From Vibrio sp. SS-MA-C1-2 (GTDB lineage: Bacteria; Pseudomonadota; Gammaproteobacteria; Enterobacterales; Vibrionaceae), in NCBI RefSeq assembly GCF_021513135.1, contig NZ_CP090980.1, positions 496,001 to 560,000 of the forward strand: a stretch of DNA of 64,000 nt, given 5' to 3'. The notes under the pieces were generated by a model. The model worked only from the letters and a program-made list of their open reading frames with translations, made no database searches and was not told the DNA's origin. Positions 46,878 through 55,102 of this stretch are shown here, one piece after another. Positions within the stretch are counted from its first letter, which is position 1. Each line of letters begins with the position of its first letter. The translations under genes and the position numbers were made by a program.

Positions 46878-47810
46878 TTAGTTCACGTTACGCTTATGTT
46901 TTAGTGCTAACATCTCAAAATCAATATCTGCAGTTAATACTGACAGCTTATTCTTGCGACGTTTTTGAGCCAATGCTACACCTGTCAAAACAAGTAAACC
47001 GCCCGCGTAATGGTAACTAGATAACTCTTCACCTAACACAATAAAAGCAATAATTGCCGTTAAAATTGGCATTAAATTCATAAACGTTGCCGTTTTATCT
47101 GCTCCTAATACTTTAACAGCTTTCATCCAACACCAAGGTGCAACCACCGAACCTAATAACGCAGCATAAAGCACTAAAGGAATAGACGATTGAGGTAATA
47201 CATGATGCTCACTATACCAAAGCATTGGCACCAGCATAATTAAAGCAATAAATCCTTGCATATAAACCAACTGCCATGTGCTCAATGGGATATCCCAACG
47301 CTTGAGCAACACACAATAAAGTGCATAAACTGTCGTTGCGATTAAAATCATTCCATCACCAACCGAGATCCCATGAGAAATTAAGCTGTGCAAATCCCCT
47401 TTACTCAGCATTAATACCACCCCTAAAATTGAAAGTACCGCGCCAATCATCGCACTCTTAGTTAGCTTTTGTTTCAATAAGAAAATACTAAAAATCATGC
47501 TGACCAAAGGAACTAATGACGTTAACAGTGCCATATTGGTAGCCGTTGTCGTCTGGGCTGCAAAATATCCCAGAGATTGATTCAATACCATACCTAGTAG
47601 TGCCAAAAATGCTAATTTAGTGAGATAAGGACGAATTTTATGACGCGCTTTCCAACATGAATAAGCACAAAATGGAGTTAATACTAATACCGCAAAAAAC
47701 CAACGGTAAAAGGCAATCGCACCCGGCTCAATAATAGAAGATGCCATAATATTAATAATTGCATTGCCAGACCAAATAGCAACCGCAATGATAGGTAAGA
47801 AATAGAACAT
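46878..47810 (-). CDS. EamA/DMT-family transporter
   Basis: 310 residues from ATG 47810 (MFYFLPIIAVAIWSGNAIIN); the frame begins 16 codons earlier without a ribosome binding site. Ten membrane helices in two EamA repeats, e.g. EPGAIAFYRWFFAVLVL and GSVVAPWCWMKAVKVLGADK, with the C-terminal VLGEELSSYHYAGGLLVLTG. Such proteins export metabolites or amino acids. It is divergent from an AraC regulator that probably controls it. Confidence 0.88.
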   Translation of the reverse strand: MFYFLPIIAVAIWSGNAIINIMASSIIEPGAIAFYRWFFAVLVLTPFCAYSCWKARHKIRPYLTKLAFLALLGMVLNQSLGYFAAQTTTATNMALLTSLVPLVSMIFSIFLLKQKLTKSAMIGAVLSILGVVLMLSKGDLHSLISHGISVGDGMILIATTVYALYCVLLKRWDIPLSTWQLVYMQGFIALIMLVPMLWYSEHHVLPQSSIPLVLYAALLGSVVAPWCWMKAVKVLGADKTATFMNLMPILTAIIAFIVLGEELSSYHYAGGLLVLTGVALAQKRRKNKLSVLTADIDFEMLALKHKRNVN

Positions 47811-47957
47811 GGTATTTCGATTTACTCCGAAAAGAATTAAATAGTGATAAAAAAGCATTAATATTAATCAGTTGGGACGCTTGTGCTATTATCAGAGGTA
47901 AACCAAGGAAATGGTTTAGCAAGAGATAGATTCAATCAAAGAAGATTGTCGAGCCTT

Positions 47958-47973
47958 AGTGATATAGGTCACA
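47958..47973. promoter_or_regulatory. Predicted CRP site between eamA-like and araC-like genes
   Basis: AGTGATATAGGTCACA fits TGTGA-N6-TCACA with one mismatch, 68 bp before the AraC start. Confidence 0.6.
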
Positions 47974-48040
47974 GTTTAATACGTCTTTTCACATTGATAT
48001 ATCTCTAAACGGACATACATTATGATTTATCGGACACTTT

Positions 48041-48841
48041 ATGAGCAGAGTTTATCACCCGTTATTTTCAGACGATAATCCACCTGGCGACATCTTTTTT
48101 GGTCACGCCTCTTTTCTGCCAAATACGGTGACTAAAAAACATCGTCACTCATGGGGTCAAATTCAGTTTATTAAAGGTGGAATTTTAGAGATAAAAGCAG
48201 AAGGGAAACGTTTTTTATCTCCTCCCCAATATGCTGTTTGGGTTCCAGCAAATATTGATCATGAAAGCTATATTCGGCGCACGGTTGATTACTGCTCAAT
48301 GAATATTACGACCCAATATGCCGATCAGCTTCCTAATTACTCTTGTATGCTTGAAGTTTCTCCCATTGTTACCGCGATAATGAACCACATTATTGAGAGA
48401 AAAATAACCATTGCGGAAGTTGAAGAAGATCAACGATTAATTAAGGTTATTTTTGACCAAATGCTAACAGCAAAACAACATGAGGAGTTTCTTCCCACCA
48501 GCAACCATAAGCTATTAAAGCCCATTTTACTGGAGCTACAAAAAGATCCAGCCTGTCCAAAATCATTAGCGCAATGGGCTGAAGAGAGGCATACCACAGA
48601 AAGGACGCTAGCTAGACACTGCCAATCTGAACTAGGAATGAGTTTGACGGAGTGGCGGCAGCGAAGAAAGTTTATTATGTCACTGCAGCAATTACGTAAT
48701 GGCGAATCAGTAAAAGAAATCGCCTTTAATTTAGGTTATAACCAATCCTCCCCTTTTATTGCGCTATTCAAGAAGCATACCGGCACAACACCAGAACAGT
48801 ATCGACAACGGTGGAATTTAAAACTAAAAAGCAGTCAATAA
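48041..48841 (+). CDS. AraC-family regulator with cupin sensor
   Basis: 266 residues. An N-terminal cupin (KKHRHSWGQIQFIKGG, VWVPANIDHESY) is followed by a linker and two helix-turn-helix motifs (HTTERTLARHCQSELGMSL; VKEIAFNLGYNQSSPFIALF) ending FKKHTGTTPEQYRQRW. This type usually controls a divergent exporter gene, here the EamA transporter. Confidence 0.9.
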   Translation: MSRVYHPLFSDDNPPGDIFFGHASFLPNTVTKKHRHSWGQIQFIKGGILEIKAEGKRFLSPPQYAVWVPANIDHESYIRRTVDYCSMNITTQYADQLPNYSCMLEVSPIVTAIMNHIIERKITIAEVEEDQRLIKVIFDQMLTAKQHEEFLPTSNHKLLKPILLELQKDPACPKSLAQWAEERHTTERTLARHCQSELGMSLTEWRQRRKFIMSLQQLRNGESVKEIAFNLGYNQSSPFIALFKKHTGTTPEQYRQRWNLKLKSSQ

Positions 48842-48844
48842 AAA

Positions 48845-48898
48845 AGAGCACCCTTTGAATTCAACACGTTAATGTTAAAACAAAGTGATGCTCTTGCT
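48845..48898 (+). terminator. Terminator after AraC gene
   Basis: agAGCACCCTTTG pairs with CAAAGTGATGCTCTt around a long AT loop. Confidence 0.6.
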
Positions 48899-48956
48899 TT
48901 ACGTTGTGTCATTTATCAAAAAACTAAACAGATAAATGACACCAATGAAATAGGAG

Positions 48957-49313
48957 TTAAACCAGTTTCATGTCCTGAATGTAATCAGAGGCAATTTCTG
49001 GTGCAGTGCTTGTTGGTTTGCTGTGTAAATCTGCTTTTAATTGGCCTTTACGGTTATGCAGACCCGTTTCTAGCTTTTTCAATGCGGCATTAATTGCTGG
49101 GTACATGACTTTATCCGATGCTTTTGCAGAAATGCGTGCACCCTCATAATTGGTGAAAACTTCGACGTGATGCTCATTGTGCTCTTTTGAGATAATAATG
49201 TCTGAGCTGACAAGGTCGGGGAAATGAGAGATGATTTTACTAAACTTTCCTTCAATATCTTTACGGGTATCTTCGTTGATAGCTACATGTGGGTTTTGAA
49301 TATTTATTTTCAT
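48957..49313 (-). CDS. hpf: Ribosome hibernation promoting factor (short HPF/YfiA)
   Basis: 118 residues of the RaiA/HPF fold: beta-alpha-beta-beta-beta-alpha, with HVEVFTNYEGARISAKASDK and DKVMYPAINAALKKLETGLH as the conserved core. Binds the 30S decoding site and promotes or stabilises inactive ribosomes in stationary phase. There is no rpoN neighbour, so it is not the standard hpf of the rpoN operon; YfiA (RaiA) or an additional HPF are alternatives. Confidence 0.85.
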   Translation of the reverse strand: MKINIQNPHVAINEDTRKDIEGKFSKIISHFPDLVSSDIIISKEHNEHHVEVFTNYEGARISAKASDKVMYPAINAALKKLETGLHNRKGQLKADLHSKPTSTAPEIASDYIQDMKLV

Positions 49314-49648
49314 ATAGTAACGCCTCTCTAGTACAAATGACCTAACTGTCTATAAATGTATAACTAATTAAAGAAATTCATCTTTTAAAGTACAATTTCT
49401 ACAATACTCCGTTTTCCTAGAAAATCCACTTTCTTTTAATAAAAAAACGGTAACGATCAAAGTATAGTTCAGTTTCTTGGTTTCATATTAAAAAGAATAC
49501 AGTTATTGCGTAAAAATAGAATTAAATTATAAGATATTGATAAAAAAAAAATAGCATATCCAGGAAGATTTCAGGGAAGTATAGAACACACAACCCAAAC
49601 AAAAATGCAATAAAATAATATGAGAAATGGATCAAATTTAAGGGTATT
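49314..49648. other. Non-coding AT-rich gap upstream of hpf
   Basis: No gene or repeat seen; it must contain the hpf promoter. Long A/T runs (e.g. around 49540-49555) are the only notable feature. Confidence 0.5.
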
Positions 49649-49684
49649 ACCAGTTATTATTCAAGAGTAATGACAATAACTGGT
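49649..49684 (-). terminator. Hairpin after SEC-C protein gene
   Basis: ACCAGTTATT (49649-49658) and AATAACTGGT (49675-49684) are exact complements 28 bp past the stop; no T-run follows. Confidence 0.5.
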
Positions 49685-49712
49685 GATAAATCAAACAGAT
49701 TTAAATGACGGT

Positions 49713-50045
49713 TTAACCACAGCACTTTTTATATTTTTTACCGCTCCCACAAGAACAAGGATCGTTGCGGTTAGGCGTCTTATCAAAGCGGGTCGTTTCA
49801 GGCTTATTTAATATCGCTGTCAATTCACTAATGTCTTCTTCTTGAGACTCATCAATCATAATATTAGCAAATAATTGATGCTGCTCGAGTCGTTGCTCAA
49901 CGTCAGCACGACGTGTCTCAGAAGAGAGATGTAGAGTTAAAGGCTGCTCTTCTGTTCCTAATTTTGCCTCACGCTTGGTGTTATATCCAAAACTTTCATG
50001 CTTTGGTTTCTTTTCAATGCGACCTTTATAGAAAAACTTAGACAT
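49713..50045 (-). CDS. SEC-C metal-binding motif protein (PBPRA1643 type)
   Basis: 110 residues. The N-terminus MSKFFYKGRIEKKPKHESFG and the C-terminal zinc-binding SEC-C motif RNDPCSCGSGKKYKKCCG match a small Vibrionaceae/Shewanella family annotated as PBPRA1643 SWIM/SEC-C protein. SEC-C motifs bind zinc and often mediate contact with ribosomes or SecB. The biological role is unknown. Confidence 0.88.
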   Translation of the reverse strand: MSKFFYKGRIEKKPKHESFGYNTKREAKLGTEEQPLTLHLSSETRRADVEQRLEQHQLFANIMIDESQEEDISELTAILNKPETTRFDKTPNRNDPCSCGSGKKYKKCCG

Positions 50046-50244
50046 AGCAACCTTCTCACTTAATCTTTAACTTATTTAAATACGGGAAATCGAATCAGCC
50101 TCGCTTTATACAGCAAAGTGGGCCACATTTGTAGCGGAAAGTATCACAACTCTAGATAAAGACCTCATAACGACAAAGATAAAAATAGCTATCACAAAGA
50201 TAAATAGTATAATCGCGCCATAACACCCTCAATTGGACAATATC

Positions 50245-51201
50245 GTGAATAACCCTACAGAAAAACGCCTAAATAAATTTATTAGTGACTCTGGTTTTTG
50301 CTCTCGTCGTGAAGCCGATAAATTGATCGAACAAAATAGAGTGACTATCAATGGCAAGCATCCTGAATTAGGCACAAAAGTTCAAACTAACGATATTGTT
50401 GAAGTTGATGGTAAAGCAATTAACTCCGTTGCAGAAGATAAGACGGATCGCGTCTACATCGCTTATAATAAGCCAGTTGGTATCACCTGTACGACAGAAC
50501 GTCATGTCCATGGAAATATTATTGATGCGATTAAACACCGTGAACGTATTTTTCCTATTGGTCGCTTAGATAAGCCGTCTGAAGGATTAATCTTTTTAAC
50601 CAGTGATGGGGATATTGTTAATAAAATCTTACGTGCTGAAAATGCACATGATAAAGAGTATATCGTTCATGTTGATCAGCCAATTAGCGAACGCTTTATT
50701 AAACGAATGTCTCAAGGTATTCCTATTCTTGGCACAGTCACTAAGCCTTGTAAAGTCACGATGGTAAGTAAGTTTGTCTTTACGATTATCTTAACTCAAG
50801 GATTAAATCGTCAAATTCGCCGTATGTGTGAATATTTAGATTACGAAGTCACTTCACTAAAACGTAGCCGTATAATGAATGTGACATTAGATGGCTTAAA
50901 ACCAGGTCAATGGCGTAATCTAACCGAACAAGAGATGGACGAGATCAATCAAGCCGTTGCGGGTTCAAAAAGCACCACTGATCGTACTGTTAGTGAGACG
51001 AAAAAAAGCAAAATCAACCAAGAAGTACAACAGCAAGAGATCACTCAACGTGTTCTTGATCAAGCAAAAAACACAAAGAAAAAAGTATTAAAACTGCCAA
51101 CAAAGGTAAAGAGCACTCAGCAAGATGATAACTCTGAGAGTAAAAAGAGCAAACCAAAACGCAAAAAATTTAATACGTCTCAACGCAGTTATAATCGCTA
51201 A
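50245..51201 (+). CDS. rluF: 23S rRNA pseudouridine synthase RluF
   Basis: Isomerises uridine 2604 (and partly 2605) of 23S rRNA and a uridine in tRNA-Tyr in E. coli. From GTG 50245 (GGA upstream; a TTG four codons earlier is the alternative) there are 318 residues: S4 domain (RLNKFISDSGFCSRREADKL), catalytic Asp in FPIGRLDKPSEGLI, and LTQGLNRQIRRMCEYLDYEV. A Lys-rich tail of about 80 residues follows, as in RluF. Confidence 0.92.
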   Translation: MNNPTEKRLNKFISDSGFCSRREADKLIEQNRVTINGKHPELGTKVQTNDIVEVDGKAINSVAEDKTDRVYIAYNKPVGITCTTERHVHGNIIDAIKHRERIFPIGRLDKPSEGLIFLTSDGDIVNKILRAENAHDKEYIVHVDQPISERFIKRMSQGIPILGTVTKPCKVTMVSKFVFTIILTQGLNRQIRRMCEYLDYEVTSLKRSRIMNVTLDGLKPGQWRNLTEQEMDEINQAVAGSKSTTDRTVSETKKSKINQEVQQQEITQRVLDQAKNTKKKVLKLPTKVKSTQQDDNSESKKSKPKRKKFNTSQRSYNR

Positions 51202-51250
51202 CTGAAATATAACCATTAACAATAACTTGCCGTTTAAAAGCACCAGCTAT

Positions 51251-51290
51251 TAACAAAGAGTAAAGTCAGCCAAAACTTAACTCTTTGTTA
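51251..51290 (+). terminator. Hairpin after rluF
   Basis: TAACAAAGAGTAAAG pairs with CTTAACTCTTTGTTA (one mismatch) around tcagccaaaa. Confidence 0.65.
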
Positions 51291-51415
51291 TTGATATATA
51301 ACCTTCTGAAATGTCAACAATCCGTTAAAATACCCCACCAAATATCTCTTTTGTCATAAAATCAGTGATATAATCAAAGAATTAATTTAAACCAACAATA
51401 AATAATGGTGTTGAA

Positions 51416-52072
51416 ATGAAAAAGATCACGCTAGCATTCGCTATCACTATCGCATTAACAGGCTGTCAAGCAACTCAGCGTCAAGATGCAACCACGGGCC
51501 AATACGAAACAAATGCAACAACAAAAGGAGCCGTTGGTGGTGCAGCAGCGGGGGCATTAATTGGTGCTATCGCAGGTGATGGCAAAGGGGCTTTAATTGG
51601 TGCTGCAGCGGGGGCTCTTATTGGTGGCGGAATTGGTCATCATGTGGATAATCAAGAACAAGAATTTAGACAACACCTATTAAATACTGGTGTACAAGTG
51701 AAACGTGTTGGCGACAACCAACTTGTTCTTATTCTTGCCAAAGGTATCGGCTTCTCAACAGGCTCTTTCTATCCTCAAGTTGCTATCTACCCAACATTAG
51801 ACTCAATTGTTGAAGTATTAAATAAATACCCAGAAAGTAACATCATCGTTAATGGTTATACCGATAGTGTTGGCAGTGCTGAATCAAACCAAATTCTGTC
51901 AGAAAAGCGTGCAGAATCAATTAAGAACTATTTTATTGGTCAAGGTCTAGCAGCAAACCGTGCCGTATCTCGTGGCTTTGGTGAGCGTAATCCAATCTGT
52001 ACTAATGACACAACAGAAGGCCGTACTTGTAACCGTCGAGTAGAGATTACCATTACAACACCACAACAATAA
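51416..52072 (+). CDS. OmpA-family outer membrane lipoprotein (YiaD-like)
   Basis: 218 residues with a lipoprotein signal: lipobox LTGC with Cys17. A glycine-zipper segment (GGAAAGALIGAIAGDGKGAL and following, about residues 38-72) precedes an OmpA peptidoglycan-binding domain (NGYTDSVGSAESNQILSEKR, GFGERNPI). It probably sits in the outer membrane and holds the cell wall. It has its own strong terminator. Confidence 0.92.
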   Translation: MKKITLAFAITIALTGCQATQRQDATTGQYETNATTKGAVGGAAAGALIGAIAGDGKGALIGAAAGALIGGGIGHHVDNQEQEFRQHLLNTGVQVKRVGDNQLVLILAKGIGFSTGSFYPQVAIYPTLDSIVEVLNKYPESNIIVNGYTDSVGSAESNQILSEKRAESIKNYFIGQGLAANRAVSRGFGERNPICTNDTTEGRTCNRRVEITITTPQQ

Positions 52073-52136
52073 TTGATAAAACAGTTAGTCTACCCTTCCC
52101 CTATTTCGATTTCAGACTAATTGAACACTAGATATT

Positions 52137-52172
52137 AGCGCCTATAACAAAAGTCGTTATAGGCGCTTTTTT
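52137..52172 (+). terminator. Terminator after OmpA-like gene
   Basis: AGCGCCTATAAC pairs exactly with GTTATAGGCGCT around aaaagtc, followed by a run of six T. Confidence 0.95.
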
Positions 52173-52173
52173 A

Positions 52174-52512
52174 TCAATCAAGATAACCTGTATGGCGGTT
52201 TAAATACTCGTTATAGACTTTAATCGCATTATTAAGCACTAAATCACCACGTAGCATGCCAAAATTATTAATATGAATTAACCCACATGCTTTATGATTC
52301 TGCAGACAATATTGTTCAATCTCATGATAGTGTCTTTTTATTTGAGGAGCGATTAAGCAAATATCATACTGCTCTACATGATCATAGAAAGAGTCATACG
52401 GATAAGCCGTAATCTGACACTCTATCCTTCGCTTCTCTGCCTCTATTTTCATTTTTTTCACTAACAGTGCAGTTGATACACCTGTCTCACAACAAAGAAG
52501 TACTTTAAACAT
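52174..52512 (-). CDS. Orphan PTS IIB component, lactose/cellobiose type
   Basis: 112 residues. The N-terminal VLLCCETGVSTALLVKKM is the phosphorylated-Cys loop of the cellobiose IIB family (Cys7 or Cys8), and ICLIAPQIKRHYHEI is the second hallmark. No IIA, IIC or phospho-beta-glucosidase gene is nearby, so it cannot transport alone; it may serve a IIC elsewhere or act as a phosphorylation-dependent regulator. Confidence 0.85.
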   Translation of the reverse strand: MFKVLLCCETGVSTALLVKKMKIEAEKRRIECQITAYPYDSFYDHVEQYDICLIAPQIKRHYHEIEQYCLQNHKACGLIHINNFGMLRGDLVLNNAIKVYNEYLNRHTGYLD

Positions 52513-52747
52513 TATCTACACCCTTATATTTAATTTAACCAATGAAAATTAGATAACCTCACCTCAAATGAAAGATCAAAAAATGAATTCAAAGGTTATT
52601 TTTATAATTAAGAAAAAATAAACATTATAAGAATGAAATATATAAACAAAAAGAGAACAAACTCAAACAATCGTAATAATATATTAATAGAAGTGATTAA
52701 TAAAATTAACTTTAAATAAATTATAATTTAAGCATCAATAAAATGAC

Positions 52748-53134
52748 TCAATAAGTCATAAAAGATAAGTTTTCAACACAACTCTCATCTTGCTGCCATA
52801 ACTGAAAAAGTCTCACTGCCAATTTACCCTCTTTGCTTGGTGTTTTAGCTGTCGTTTTAGTAAAAGCATGAAGTAGAATTAACCTTTCTTTTTTTACACA
52901 AAATAACACTCTCGAAGAGATCCCAACAGAGTCTACTCTTAATTTATAAATCGTCCCCTTGTAATGCCAGATCCGATTTTTAAGGACTTTTAGATTTCGA
53001 ATATGATGCTTATCATCAACCTCTTGACATTGTTGTAATTTTTTAACGATTTTATCTCTATGATAAACCGGAACGTTCATTAAATATGTTGTTAATTTTG
53101 AGGAATAACTATTTTGATAAACTTGAACCATCAT
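52748..53134 (-). CDS. RelE/HigB-like (Gp49 family) toxin, no antitoxin seen
   Basis: ATG 53134 (or 53131) starts a protein of about 128 residues, MMVQVYQNSYSSKLTTYL; the longer frame reads into an ERIC copy and is not credible. Signatures of the RelE/ParE-like Gp49 family are visible: HHIRNLKVLKNRIWHYKGTI, YKLRVDSVG, RVLFCVKKERLILLHAFTKT. Such proteins are mRNA interferases. No helix-turn-helix antitoxin lies on either side. It may be a remnant or a host-adapted single gene. Confidence 0.7.
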   Translation of the reverse strand: MMVQVYQNSYSSKLTTYLMNVPVYHRDKIVKKLQQCQEVDDKHHIRNLKVLKNRIWHYKGTIYKLRVDSVGISSRVLFCVKKERLILLHAFTKTTAKTPSKEGKLAVRLFQLWQQDESCVENLSFMTY

Positions 53135-53140
53135 TTGATT

Positions 53141-53268
53141 TACACCTAAAATAATTGGAGTTGTTAGTAGGCGGCAAGTGAATGAGGCCCCATGAGTATA
53201 AATGTACTCTATGATTGGGGCGAACGAACACAGGCAACAATCTAGCAGCTTCAAGTATGAAGGGAATA
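53141..53268. repeat. ERIC copy at the toxin gene start
   Basis: Full-length copy: tacacctaaaataattggag, gaatgaggccccatgagtat, tgattggggcgaacgaacac, cttcaagtatgaagggaata. It abuts the toxin gene, its inner end being only 7 bp from the start codon. Confidence 0.9.
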
Positions 53269-53362
53269 GTCATCTTTTTTTAAACTATGATTCAATTTAT
53301 TAGTACCTTCAAATAATAAAGGTATAATCACTCTAGCGAATTTATTACATAAAGAATGATAG

Positions 53363-53827
53363 ATGATTAATCTCAGACAAATGACCCCCAGCGAATTTTT
53401 AATATACAGTGACTATTTCATTGATGATTATAGTCGTGAAATAGCTGATAATTATGGCCACTCCATGGAGAAAGCTAGAGACCTAGCAAATAAGGAGCTC
53501 ATTCGATGTTTTCCTAATGGTTTGGATACTATTGAGCATGAATTATTGTGTATCGAATCAGGTTCAGAGTTAGTCGGTTATTTGTGGCACTCACTAAATA
53601 TACATAATAAATCGACATTTATTTATGACTTCTATATTTATTCAAACAAACGTAATAATGGGTATGGTAAATTAGCTATTGCGGCTCTTGAGTTACAATT
53701 AACAACAATTGGCATACAGCAGATCAAATTACGGGTCGCCTATCACAATCAAAGAGCATTGAAGCTATACCAAGAAGTGGGTTTTAATATTTCTGGGTAT
53801 AATATGTCAAAGCAAATAAAGCGGTAA
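53363..53827 (+). CDS. GNAT family N-acetyltransferase
   Basis: 154 residues with the GNAT pattern: LVGYLWHSL, FIYDFYIYSNKRNNGYGKLA (acetyl-CoA loop R-x-x-G-x-G) and VAYHNQRALKLYQEVGFN. Substrate unknown. Transcribed alone, divergent from the toxin gene. Confidence 0.88.
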   Translation: MINLRQMTPSEFLIYSDYFIDDYSREIADNYGHSMEKARDLANKELIRCFPNGLDTIEHELLCIESGSELVGYLWHSLNIHNKSTFIYDFYIYSNKRNNGYGKLAIAALELQLTTIGIQQIKLRVAYHNQRALKLYQEVGFNISGYNMSKQIKR

Positions 53828-53956
53828 TATAAATTATATGTAAGATATACCCCCTTCTTACTATAAGGTATAGCCACTAAAAAAGAAATAATTAGGTTCA
53901 GATTACCGTTGATCTGTAACTTAATGACCTATGCACAAAATAAGGAAAGATTATCG

Positions 53957-54361
53957 ATGGCAGGAATGACCGATTTAGATCAACTATTACGTTCAATGAG
54001 CCCAAAATTAATGAGCGATGAATTCGCTTTTTGTACGGTGTCAGGCTCGCTCTTTGAGTATATAGAGCTAAACCCGATTGCGACATTTGCAGAGTCAGAA
54101 GGCCTAACACTGATACTTGAAAAATCAATCGCAGAGAAGAAAAATTTATCGTTTGAAGGCACGTATCGTCAGATTACATTAACGGTTCATTCGAGTTTAG
54201 ATGCTGTCGGTCTTACCGCCGCCGTTGCAAACAAACTTGCGATAAAAGGCATCAGTGCCAATGTGATTGCCGCCTATTACCATGACCATATTTTTGTTCA
54301 AACACATAAAGCTGACGCGGCGATTTTAGCCCTAAAAGAATTTAACGTTCAGGACAAATAA
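53957..54361 (+). CDS. ACT-domain protein (COG3602 type)
   Basis: 134 residues from ATG 53957, preceded by AAGGAAAG; the frame is open 16 codons further. It has two ACT-like folds: LDQLLRSMSPKLMSDEFAFC and the typical HSSLDAVGLTAAVANKLAIK, GISANVIAAYYHDHIFV. ACT domains bind amino acids; the specific role is unknown. Confidence 0.85.
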   Translation: MAGMTDLDQLLRSMSPKLMSDEFAFCTVSGSLFEYIELNPIATFAESEGLTLILEKSIAEKKNLSFEGTYRQITLTVHSSLDAVGLTAAVANKLAIKGISANVIAAYYHDHIFVQTHKADAAILALKEFNVQDK

Positions 54362-54415
54362 GAGAATAAACCGGTCACTTAAAAGACAAAAAAGTCTAGA
54401 TTTACCCGATTTAAT

Positions 54416-54715
54416 CTAAGAACCTTGGCAATTCCAGCAGATTTCAAAGCTGGGCTCATTTTTTTCATGGCAATGTGAGCACCACCACGGTTCGGTCTTT
54501 GTTTGTAGTGCAGCTAACTCATCTTCAGCTAGTTGAAACTGATTTTGAGTGACCCAAAGCTCTACACTTTGTAGGTCTGTGGGTAACTCACCAATCCCAC
54601 CAATTAAAGCTTCCCCTCTCATTTCAACATCAATATACGAGGATTCAAGTAGCCCTTTCCATATATGAGCTTGAATTAAGTTGCCACTAATTAATAGCCG
54701 TTTTGTCTGTTCCAT
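54416..54715 (-). CDS. DUF2007 protein with zinc ribbon
   Basis: 99 residues: an N-terminal DUF2007 (putative signal-transducing) fold with the conserved NLIQAHIWKGLLES and VEMRGEALIGGIGELP, followed by a four-Cys zinc ribbon of RanBP2 type (WWCSHCHEKNEP, WNC). Function unknown. Confidence 0.85.
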   Translation of the reverse strand: MEQTKRLLISGNLIQAHIWKGLLESSYIDVEMRGEALIGGIGELPTDLQSVELWVTQNQFQLAEDELAALQTKTEPWWCSHCHEKNEPSFEICWNCQGS

Positions 54716-54786
54716 TGAATTCCTCTAAATGAACATTAACCAAATTATGCTTTTATGAAGAGTATATCGACTTTAAATATAAAGAG

Positions 54787-54929
54787 TATATACCTAAAAT
54801 AATTGGCGTTGCTAGTAGGTAGCAAGCAAGTGAGGCTCCATGAGTATAAGTGTACTATATAATTGGCGCTAACGACTAAAGCCATTATTGTTATAAACCT
54901 AGCCTAGCGACTTCAAGTATAAGGGGAAT
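54787..54929. repeat. ERIC copy upstream of rnb
   Basis: Copy of about 140 bp with small insertions: tacctaaaataattggcgtt, gtgaggctccatgagtataa, gcgacttcaagtataagggg. It fills much of the 54716-55102 gap; the rest should hold the rnb promoter (cataat near 55021). Confidence 0.8.
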
Positions 54930-55102
54930 CGTAACTTTACTTTTTTTCAGAACCTAGCAGCAAACAAACCTCAATCCGTCCCACAAATATACAAAAGCAC
55001 GGTTTCACGGTAAGATAACCCCATAATTGCTCAAGATCTTAAAATAAACAAGATTGAGAGCATTAACAATACATATCAAATCAATCAGTTACGGCGACTA
55101 AT

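Noticed and set aside
52748-53254. Longer toxin frame starting inside the ERIC
   Set aside because: The first 40 residues are translated repeat sequence; an internal ATG pair at 53131-53134 fits the family start.
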